Shown here: in pieces, positions 1 to 5,919 of the stretch
Layout of the letters: each line of letters opens with the position of its first letter
Numbering within the stretch: position 1 is the stretch's first letter
NCBI GenBank assembly: GCA_929200485.1
Contig: CAKMZU010000214.1
Location: forward strand, 426 to 6,344
DNA from: an uncultured Gammaproteobacteria bacterium
Lineage (GTDB): Bacteria; Pseudomonadota; Gammaproteobacteria; Pseudomonadales; DT-91
DNA: 5,919 bases
Reading direction: 5' to 3'
Notes under the pieces: generated by a model
Databases searched by the model: none
The model's input: only the letters and a program-made list of their open reading frames with translations
Told to the model about the DNA's origin: nothing
Translations under genes and position numbers: made by a program

Positions 1-347
1 TCGGTTTCTCCAACCAATGCATCACAAGTGAGCAGGCGACAAATGCCTGGATTTTTTTCAGCAAAGGTCAGTAATAATAAAAGCAGTTTTTCACAACGGC
101 CTTTTGCTGTCGTTTCCGAGCTTAAAACCAAAGAGACTCGAGAGAAAATGGTTTCTTCGGTGAAGTCAATCAAGCCCTCAAACATCTTGGTTTTACTTGG
201 AAAGTGACGGTAGAGTGCAGCTTCAGATACGCCAACGCGGTTTGCTAATTTGGCAGTCGTTATGCGAAGGCCTGGCTCTTCTTCGAGCATGCTGACGAGG
301 CTCTCCAGGATTTGCCTGCGTCTTTCTCCCTTTTTATTCGCGGCCAT
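1..347 (-). CDS. slmA: Nucleoid occlusion factor SlmA (TetR family), N-terminal part, cut by window edge
   Basis: SlmA binds specific chromosomal sites and, when DNA-bound, antagonises FtsZ polymerisation so that the septum does not form over the nucleoid. The reading frame opens at the ATG whose complement is at 345-347 and stays open for 115 codons to the window edge; the family is about 200 residues, so roughly the last 85 are missing. The start [14 protein letters not shown] leads into a TetR-type helix-turn-helix at residues 29-50 ([20 protein letters not shown], then [12 protein letters not shown]), nearly identical to E. coli SlmA as I remember it. A leucine-rich helix (residues 88-93) and EKNPG (97-101) match the start of the ligand/FtsZ-binding domain. 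An AGAGGG ribosome-binding site lies about 8 nt upstream. It follows argB by 59 nt on the same strand and is probably cotranscribed, since no convincing promoter of its own is visible. No frameshift is seen. Confidence 0.95.
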   Translation of the reverse strand, partial: MAANKKGERRRQILESLVSMLEEEPGLRITTAKLANRVGVSEAALYRHFPSKTKMFEGLIDFTEETIFSRVSLVLSSETTAKGRCEKLLLLLLTFAEKNPGICRLLTCDALVGET

Positions 348-350
348 GAA

Positions 351-1327
<977 letters not shown>

Positions 1328-1331
1328 CTAT

Positions 1332-1360
1332 ATTTTACGCTTGAAAGCGTTTTACCTCAA
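1332..1360 (-). promoter_or_regulatory. Candidate sigma-70 promoter for argB
   Basis: On the minus strand, TTGAGG (1360-1355, 4 of 6 to consensus) and TAAAAT (1337-1332, 5 of 6) are separated by exactly 17 nt. Transcription would start near 1325, giving a leader of about 22 nt that includes the AGGAAG ribosome-binding site. It suits the position, because argB is 151 nt from algC while the other upstream junction is overlapped. The spacer is almost filled by a palindrome, and a second palindrome covers the -35. This is a prediction from sequence only. Confidence 0.4.
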
Positions 1361-1371
1361 ACAGATTTGAG
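1337..1371. repeat. Two adjacent small palindromes in the argB upstream region
   Basis: The first palindrome, ACGCTTGAAAGCGT (1337-1350), has perfect 6-bp arms around two central bases and lies in the spacer of the candidate argB promoter. The second, CTCAAA-CAGA-TTTGAG (1356-1371), has perfect 6-bp arms and a 4-base loop and overlaps its -35. They could be repressor operators or RNA hairpins in the read-through transcript from algC. Neither is followed by a U-run on the minus strand, so a terminator for algC is unlikely. Neither resembles an E. coli ArgR box. Confidence 0.45.
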
Positions 1372-1454
1372 CGTCCTTCTGATGTCTTTGGTAAGCCCGA
1401 CGGGGTCGCCCGAGAGAAGCTCTGGAAAAGACAGCTTGCCGATCAAAGGGCTTA

Positions 1455-3932
1455 TTATCTCTCAGGTAACGTAATTTTTGAGTCAATCGCATTTAGCGCG
1501 ATTTGAAAAACCTGCTCAATCTCAATCAGGCGTTCTTGAGAATCGGCTTCGAAGCGTGCCGTTAAGCAATGATTGGTATTAGATGCTCGAATTAAGCCAA
1601 AACTATAAGGGTATTCCAAGCGAGCTCCATCGATAGTAATGAGTTCGGCATCCGTTTTTTGGAAACGCTCAATCAGTTTTTTAATGATTTGAAATTTATC
1701 CTGAGATGCATCGAGCGGAATAAGTATTTCTTCGGTTCGAATGCTGGCAGGCAGAGCCGCAAATTTTTCATCAAGTGTCTCGTGACTCATTGACAGTAAC
1801 TCAATCAACCTTGCAGCCGCGTAGATGCCATCATCAAAACCTATCCATCGATCATTAAAACAAAAATGACCCGTATACTCACCACCAAGAATAGCGTTAG
1901 TTTCTCGCATTTTTTGTTTGATATTAGAGTGCCCGGTTTTTTGCATAATCGCTCGAGCGCCTGCGTCAGTGATGACTTTGGCAAGATGTCTTGAACATTT
2001 TACATCGTAGATGATCGAAGCGCCGGGATTGGTTGCCGCGACTTGAGAGGCAAATAGCATCATTAATTGATCGCCGTAAAGTACAGTGCCTTGAGTTGTG
2101 ACCACGATGAGGCGGTCGGCATCACCGTCTAGTGCAATACCCAAATCTGCCTGTTCAGATTGAACGGTGGCAATAAGCTGTTTTAAGTTCTCAGCTTGAC
2201 TTGGGTCGGGTGCATGATTGGGGAAGTTTCCGTCCATGTCGCAAAATAAAGGTATCACTTCGCAATCGATAGCTTCTAATGCAGCAATTGCTAATGGGCC
2301 ACCACTGCCGTTAGCGGCATCAAGCACTATTTTTAAAGGTTTTGCAGGTATGATGTCGCTTTGAATAGCTTTGGTGTAGGCTGCGGTTAATGAATCATCT
2401 TCAGAAGCCTGGCCTTTGCCATCGGTGTATTGATGGGCTTTAATTCTATTTTTGATTTGTTTGATAGCGTCGGAGTCAAGGCTCTTTCCGTCAAGAACAA
2501 TTTTAAACCCATTGTCTCCTTTGTTGTTGTGGCTTGCTGTAACCATCACTGCCGCGCCGGTATTTAAGTGTTTGGCAGCAAAATAGACAAGGGGCGTCGG
2601 CACAATACCAATATTGATAACATCGCAGCCTGAGGCGGTTAAGCCTTCGATCAGTGCAGCGGTTAATTTTGGACTGCTAAGTCTTGAATCTCGGCCGACA
2701 ACTATTTTGTTTTGATCCTGTTCTTTCGCTTTTGTCGCCGCCGCTCGGCCAATATGGTAAGCCAGCTCTGTGGTTATATCGGTGTCGGCTCTGCCGCGAA
2801 TGTCATAATCTCGAAAAACCTTTTCATTGAATGAAAGGATCTCGGGTTCTGCGGGCTCTTCATTTTCAGGCTCGGTATTTGCCGTTTCTGCTAGATGATT
2901 TTTTTTCACTTTGCCAGCCATGGATTCTACTGCATTCAATAACGGAGACAGCAAAGGAAGCGTTAATTCCGGTGTTTTTGAGTCATGTAGTGAGGATAGG
3001 GTTTGCAGTCGTTGAATAATTTTGGATTGATCAGACTGTAATGATCTTATTTGTAATAACCAGGAAATGGTAAATGAAAAAAGTGCAAAAATAGCAAGCG
3101 CGATGACAGTGATTGGAATGATCGAGGGCAAGTCTTTATGTATTGGTTTGATATTCAACAGTATTTCAGTATCAGGTAATGGCCCATTAGCCTTTGTGGG
3201 TTGAGTGCCTATGTTACCTGAGTTGATAATGGGGGTACGACTGCTGTCGATCAGTTGAATGCCTTGAATTATCTCGTCAGGTCTGGCAAAGCCACTAATG
3301 GCGTTTGTTGAAAAAGATGTTAACAGGACGCCCTGAACGTCATTATTCTTAATAATCGGGGATGCAAAAGTGACTCTATAGTCTTTGCCCACTTTGTAAA
3401 GTTCAGGTTTTTGTGGTTTGCCCAAAGTGATTTTGGAAAACCTTAAAAGCTCGATATTGTTGTTAAGTTTGATATCGAGTTTTTTCAATCCCGCTGAACC
3501 AGAAGTTGTCAGTGGCAGCAATTGTGTGGCTAAAAGATTAGGAAATAATGGCTTTAGGTATTTATTCACCTGTGCTTGACTGAGTTTGTATTGTTTTATC
3601 CGCTTTTCATTTCGAAAAGGGTCTTGAGGGTTATTTAGTGCGTCAAGCTGATCTAATGGTTGGGTTAAATAAGGATTGTTCCTGGCAATAAAATCAAGTT
3701 GTTGTTGAATGCTGCCAAGCTGAGTTTCAAGTTGTGCGTTTATTTCGCCCATTAAGTGGGTTGCTAGCTGTTTTTCTTCGGTCTGTTGGAAGTTAGGCCA
3801 GAAATGGAGATTGAGTATAGCGAGAATGATGAAAGTAAAAGCAATAAGCGGCAATACAATAAACAAGACTAACTGTGTGGGAAGCGAAGCGCTGCTCAAC
3901 TTTTTTGCTTTTTTGTTCTTTTTTTTATCCAT
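1455..3932 (-). CDS. algC: Membrane-anchored phosphomannomutase/phosphoglucomutase AlgC
   Basis: Converts mannose 6-phosphate to mannose 1-phosphate and glucose 6-phosphate to glucose 1-phosphate, feeding GDP-mannose, UDP-glucose and LPS, capsule or exopolysaccharide. Using the ATG at 3932, the protein has 825 residues: a lysine-rich start (MDKKKNKKAKK), a membrane segment at about 20-42, about 228 extracytoplasmic residues, a second membrane segment at about 271-294, a short helical stretch, a Glu/Pro-rich linker (about 352-366), and the catalytic domain from FNEKVFRDYDIRG (368) to the end, about 458 residues as in Pseudomonas AlgC. Catalytic motifs are TASHN with phosphoserine Ser467, metal-binding DGDADR (602-607), sugar-binding GEYTGH (684-689; Thr where Pseudomonas has Ser) and phosphate-binding RASNT (782-786). 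An in-frame TTG at 3995 would add 21 residues, but the ATG, in an 8-nt overlap with the coaBC stop (ATGGATAA), is the better start. GGAAGA lies 12 nt upstream, rather far, which suggests coupling to coaBC translation. Symbol by similarity. Confidence 0.93.
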   Translation of the reverse strand: MDKKKNKKAKKLSSASLPTQLVLFIVLPLIAFTFIILAILNLHFWPNFQQTEEKQLATHLMGEINAQLETQLGSIQQQLDFIARNNPYLTQPLDQLDALNNPQDPFRNEKRIKQYKLSQAQVNKYLKPLFPNLLATQLLPLTTSGSAGLKKLDIKLNNNIELLRFSKITLGKPQKPELYKVGKDYRVTFASPIIKNNDVQGVLLTSFSTNAISGFARPDEIIQGIQLIDSSRTPIINSGNIGTQPTKANGPLPDTEILLNIKPIHKDLPSIIPITVIALAIFALFSFTISWLLQIRSLQSDQSKIIQRLQTLSSLHDSKTPELTLPLLSPLLNAVESMAGKVKKNHLAETANTEPENEEPAEPEILSFNEKVFRDYDIRGRADTDITTELAYHIGRAAATKAKEQDQNKIVVGRDSRLSSPKLTAALIEGLTASGCDVINIGIVPTPLVYFAAKHLNTGAAVMVTASHNNKGDNGFKIVLDGKSLDSDAIKQIKNRIKAHQYTDGKGQASEDDSLTAAYTKAIQSDIIPAKPLKIVLDAANGSGGPLAIAALEAIDCEVIPLFCDMDGNFPNHAPDPSQAENLKQLIATVQSEQADLGIALDGDADRLIVVTTQGTVLYGDQLMMLFASQVAATNPGASIIYDVKCSRHLAKVITDAGARAIMQKTGHSNIKQKMRETNAILGGEYTGHFCFNDRWIGFDDGIYAAARLIELLSMSHETLDEKFAALPASIRTEEILIPLDASQDKFQIIKKLIERFQKTDAELITIDGARLEYPYSFGLIRASNTNHCLTARFEADSQERLIEIEQVFQIALNAIDSKITLPER

Positions 3933-5154
3933 GCGTTTTGTTGGTCTTCCAAGAGTGATAAATGGGCGCAAGATGTTCAATAATCCATTCGGCAACGGCA
4001 GTTTTTGGACTGGCAGGCAGCGAATGTTTGGAGTCTTTTGTCAATAAAGCAACTTCATTAATGTCAACGCCAAAGCCGCAGTGAGATTGACTGACATCAT
4101 TGGCTACAATAACATCGAGATTTTTTCGTGCTAATTTTTTTTCTGCATTCTTAAGCAGGTTCTCAGTTTCGGCAGCAAAACCGACAGCAAAGAGAGAAGG
4201 TTGGCTTGAGGTGACTTCAGAGATAATGTCAGGGTTTTTTACTAAATTGAGGGTTAATGAATCAGAATCTTTTTTAATTTTCTGGCTGGCGGCTGTCACT
4301 GGCCTGTAGTCGGCTACGGCTGCACAGGCAATAAAGATATGACTATTCGTAGCTTGCGTTAAGCTGGCATCGAGCATTTCCAATGCTGAGAGGACATGGA
4401 TGCAGTTGACTCTATCTGGGGCAGTTAGTGATGTTGGACCAGAGATTAAGGTAACGTTAGCGCCAGCATCGACACAGGCTTTAGCCAAGGCATATCCCAT
4501 TTTACCGGAGCTATGGTTGCTCAGGTACCGAACAGGGTCGATGGCTTCCTGGGTAGGGCCTGCTGTGATGGTGATGTTAACATTTTGCAGTGCACCTGAG
4601 TTAAATAGAGGGTAGAGCGACTGAATAATATCGGGCGCTTCGAGCATTCGTCCTGGTCCTGTATCCCCGCAGGCTTGATCTCCGCTGGCAGGGCCTAGCA
4701 GGTGAAAGTTTTTATTGCTCAATGCATGAATGTTTTCCTGGGTTGATTGATCGCGCCACATTGCCTGATTCATTGCTGGGGCAATCGCGATAGGGGAATC
4801 TGTTGCCAGGCAGAGCGTTGTTAATAAATCATCGGCAAGCCCTTGGTTGAGTCGTGCGATAAAGTTAGCTGATGCAGGTGCAACAAGAATGAGATCAGCC
4901 CATTTCGCTAACTCAATATGCCCCATACCTCTCTCGGCTTCTTCATCGAGTAACGTGGTGTGAACAGCATGCCCAGAAAGTGCCTGAAAAGTTAGTGGTG
5001 TGATGAAGGCGGTTGCAGATTCTGTCATAACAACGCGTACATCGGCACCTAGACGGATTAATTCACGTGCGAGTTCGGCAGATTTATAGGCGGCAACGCT
5101 CCCGGTGATGCCAAGGAGAATACGACGTTGATTCAGATTGTTTGATGTTGCCAT
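3925..5154 (-). CDS. coaBC: Bifunctional phosphopantothenoylcysteine synthetase/decarboxylase CoaBC
   Basis: Carries out two steps of coenzyme A synthesis in the cytoplasm: CTP-dependent joining of 4'-phosphopantothenate and cysteine (C-terminal CoaB), then FMN-dependent decarboxylation to 4'-phosphopantetheine (N-terminal CoaC). At 409 aa it is close to E. coli Dfp. The CoaC half shows the flavoprotein start RRILLGITGSVAAYKSAEL (10-28), catalytic His79 in GHIELAKWAD, PAMN with Asn129, and the flap GDQACGDTGPGRM with Cys162. The CoaB half begins near 191 with ITAGPTQEAIDPVRYLSNHSSGKMG (split here: ITAGPTQE at 196-203, then IDPVRYLSNHSSGKMG at 205-220, with Asn213), followed by ACAAVADYRP (276-285), KIKK (292-295) with the equivalent of the E. 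coli catalytic lysine, KNPDI (306-310), VGFAAET (324-330) and ANDVS (351-355). All key residues are present. The ATG at 5154 has AAGGCG about 6 nt upstream. First gene of the minus-strand cluster; its stop overlaps the algC start. Confidence 0.97.
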   Translation of the reverse strand: MATSNNLNQRRILLGITGSVAAYKSAELARELIRLGADVRVVMTESATAFITPLTFQALSGHAVHTTLLDEEAERGMGHIELAKWADLILVAPASANFIARLNQGLADDLLTTLCLATDSPIAIAPAMNQAMWRDQSTQENIHALSNKNFHLLGPASGDQACGDTGPGRMLEAPDIIQSLYPLFNSGALQNVNITITAGPTQEAIDPVRYLSNHSSGKMGYALAKACVDAGANVTLISGPTSLTAPDRVNCIHVLSALEMLDASLTQATNSHIFIACAAVADYRPVTAASQKIKKDSDSLTLNLVKNPDIISEVTSSQPSLFAVGFAAETENLLKNAEKKLARKNLDVIVANDVSQSHCGFGVDINEVALLTKDSKHSLPASPKTAVAEWIIEHLAPIYHSWKTNKTHG

Positions 5155-5176
5155 TAGAGTCGCCTTTTTTTGCCTT

Positions 5177-5205
5177 ATGATAAACTTGAGGAGGGAATAT
5201 GAGAA
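5177..5205 (-). promoter_or_regulatory. Candidate sigma-70 promoter for coaBC
   Basis: On the minus strand, TTCTCA (5205-5200, 4 of 6 to consensus) and TATCAT (5182-5177, 5 of 6) are 17 nt apart. Initiation would fall at the beginning of a run of seven A residues (5171-5165), leaving a leader of only about 17 nt in which AAGGCG serves as the ribosome-binding site. The short leader is a weak point, and a promoter further upstream in the divergent gap cannot be excluded. Confidence 0.35.
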
Positions 5206-5315
5206 GCCCTTATTGAAGCATTCTCTTCATGTCTGCGGTTAGCGAATGTTTACTTTAGTTGTGGTTCATAAGCGGCCTTCAAGTAAAAGGATTTAATTAA
5301 TGATGCAGTTATTTC

Positions 5316-5344
5316 TTGTTATTCTTAAGTGTTTCTGGTATAAA
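5316..5344 (+). promoter_or_regulatory. Candidate distal promoter P1 for rpmB-rpmG, extended -10, GC-rich discriminator
   Basis: TTGTTA (5316-5321, 4 of 6) and TATAAA (5339-5344, 5 of 6) are separated by 17 nt, and TG at 5336-5337 gives an extended -10 (TGGTATAAA). The discriminator that follows, GTCGCGC, is GC-rich, as in promoters of ribosomal genes repressed by ppGpp and DksA. Upstream, ATTTAATTAA (5291-5300) could be a distal UP-element half. Initiation near 5351 would give a leader of about 100 nt before rpmB. Stringent control is an inference from the discriminator. Confidence 0.6.
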
Positions 5345-5382
5345 GTCGCGCTCAATTGCGTCAGCAGGTTTTTATGGTGTTC

Positions 5383-5410
5383 TTGTATGAGAGCAAATAA
5401 AACCTATAAA
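5383..5410 (+). promoter_or_regulatory. Possible proximal promoter P2 for rpmB-rpmG
   Basis: TTGTAT (5383-5388, 3 of 6) and TATAAA (5405-5410, 5 of 6) are 16 nt apart. Initiation would lie near 5417, at the foot of the leader hairpin. The -35 is poor, so this is less secure than the upstream candidate, and the AT-rich context makes a chance -10 likely. Confidence 0.3.
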
Positions 5411-5414
5411 AAAA

Positions 5415-5435
5415 TTCGGGCTTTGGCCCACTGAA
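5415..5435 (+). other. Leader hairpin just upstream of rpmB
   Basis: GGGC (5418-5421), loop TTTG and GCCC (5426-5429) form a compact GC stem. The flanking TTC (5415-5417) can pair with GAA (5433-5435) across a 3-nt bulge. It lies 16 nt before the rpmB start and has no following U-run, so it is not a terminator. It could stabilise the mRNA end or bind a ribosomal protein; no function can be assigned. Confidence 0.35.
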
Positions 5436-5451
5436 AGATCGAGTCAAGGCA

Positions 5452-5688
5452 ATGTCTAAAGTATGTCAAGTAACGGGTAAACGCCCACAAACAGGAAACA
5501 ACGTCTCTCACGCAAAAAACAGAACGAAGCGTCGTTTCGAACCAAACCTGCACTCCCATCGTTTTTGGCTAGAATCAGAGAAGCGATTTGTTAAGCTTCG
5601 CGTTTCAGCTAAAGGTATGCGAACTATCGATAAAGTAGGTCTTGAGCAAGTATTGGCCGATATTCGTGCGCGTGGTGGGAAGGTTTAA
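5452..5688 (+). CDS. rpmB: Large subunit ribosomal protein bL28
   Basis: Structural protein of the 50S ribosomal subunit. The 78 residues match the usual length, and the sequence carries the family signature: [20 protein letters not shown] at the start, [17 protein letters not shown] (23-39), then [18 protein letters not shown] (47-64) and a C-terminal DIRARGGKV. Only one cysteine (Cys5) is present, so this is the zinc-free form of bL28. The ATG is the conventional family start; AAGG is only about 2 nt upstream, so the Shine-Dalgarno match is poorly spaced. It is followed by rpmG after 15 nt, the standard rpmB-rpmG operon, divergent from coaBC. Confidence 0.98.
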   Translation: MSKVCQVTGKRPQTGNNVSHAKNRTKRRFEPNLHSHRFWLESEKRFVKLRVSAKGMRTIDKVGLEQVLADIRARGGKV

Positions 5689-5703
5689 GACGAGGTTTTA
5701 ATT

Positions 5704-5859
5704 ATGAGAGATAAAATTAGATTAGTATCTACAGCTGGCACTGGCCACTTTTATACAACTGACAAAAACAAGAAAAATACACCGGATAAAATGGTCATCA
5801 AGAAGTATGACCCTGTTGTTCGTAAGCATGTTGAATACAAAGAAGCGAAAATTAAATAG
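5704..5859 (+). CDS. rpmG: Large subunit ribosomal protein bL33, cysteine-free form
   Basis: Small 50S subunit protein located near the E site. The 51 codons begin [20 protein letters not shown], continue with a lysine-rich middle, and end [19 protein letters not shown] (33-51), matching gammaproteobacterial bL33. The start lacks the extra few residues of E. coli bL33 and matches the shorter Pseudomonas form as I remember it. There are no cysteines, so it is the zinc-independent version. GAGG (5692-5695) lies 8 nt before the ATG, a good ribosome-binding site. It is second in the operon after rpmB. No strong intrinsic terminator is visible in the 60 nt that remain after its TAG. Confidence 0.97.
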   Translation: MRDKIRLVSTAGTGHFYTTDKNKKNTPDKMVIKKYDPVVRKHVEYKEAKIK

Positions 5860-5862
5860 TTT

Positions 5863-5893
5863 TTGCTAGTTTGTTTTCAAGCTTCTTGCTAGT
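5863..5893. repeat. Short direct repeat after rpmG
   Basis: TTGCTAGT occurs at 5863-5870 and again at 5886-5893, 23 bp apart, in the AT-rich sequence after rpmG. Eight identical bases at this spacing may be chance. The window ends 26 bp later, so any longer structure is not visible. Confidence 0.25.
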
Positions 5894-5919
5894 ACTTCGT
5901 TTCACAGCATTTGTCCTGT

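Noticed and set aside
1357..1446. A 29-codon open stretch on the minus strand after algC (TTG start), encoding LSFPELLSGDPVGLTKDI and flanks, in a GC-richer patch.
   Set aside because: It looks somewhat protein-like and could be a gene remnant, but there is no ATG or ribosome-binding site, no family I recognise, and the length is within chance.
3933..3995. In-frame upstream extension of algC from a TTG at 3995 (21 more residues).
   Set aside because: TTG is a weak start with no clear ribosome-binding site, the extension lies wholly inside coaBC, and the ATG in the coaBC stop overlap precedes the expected lysine-rich end and membrane helix.
5187..5216. A very good Shine-Dalgarno (GAGGAGGG) followed at 5199 by a five-residue ORF, MRSPY, on the plus strand.
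   Set aside because: It lies antisense to the coaBC promoter region, has no visible plus-strand promoter, and is far from rpmB; an overlapping 21-codon ORF from 5177 is equally unsupported. Probably chance.
5841..5867. Possible hairpin GCGAAAA / TTTTTGC around the rpmG stop as a terminator.
   Set aside because: The stem is AT-rich with a G-T pair, it overlaps the coding end, and no U-run follows; it does not look like an intrinsic terminator.

Overview
The window is a housekeeping locus from a gammaproteobacterium of moderate to low GC. The evidence for that is a SlmA-type nucleoid-occlusion regulator (a gammaproteobacterial family), a membrane-anchored AlgC-type phosphomannomutase/phosphoglucomutase, an N-acetylglutamate kinase of the arginine-sensitive type, and cysteine-free bL33. 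The mix resembles Pseudomonas and the marine Oceanospirillales/Cellvibrionales-like lineages more than the enterics. The genus cannot be fixed from this sequence.

Minus strand, in order of transcription: coaBC (5154-3925), algC (3932-1455, overlapping coaBC by 8 nt), a 151-nt gap with a candidate promoter and two small palindromes, argB (1303-407), a 59-nt gap lying in a degenerate 16-bp tandem repeat, and slmA (347 to beyond base 1, so only its N-terminal 115 codons are present). Plus strand, divergent from coaBC across 297 nt: rpmB (5452-5688) and rpmG (5704-5859). The divergent gap holds a good candidate sigma-70 promoter with an extended -10 and a GC-rich discriminator for the ribosomal genes, a second weaker one closer to rpmB, a leader hairpin, and a plausible promoter for coaBC.

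Functionally, CoaBC makes 4'-phosphopantetheine for coenzyme A, AlgC interconverts hexose 6- and 1-phosphates for polysaccharide and LPS precursors, ArgB performs the second step of arginine synthesis, and SlmA couples division-site choice to the nucleoid. They form a conserved neighbourhood rather than a pathway. Compared with the layouts I remember from E. coli and Pseudomonas, dut (expected next to coaBC) and radC (expected between coaBC and rpmB) are absent. There is no mobile element, CRISPR array, tRNA or rRNA gene, and I see no undescribed system. The best leads are the sensor-like membrane half of AlgC, the exact loss of dut at the coaBC/algC overlap, the palindrome inside the argB promoter candidate, and the 16-bp repeat at the argB/slmA junction.
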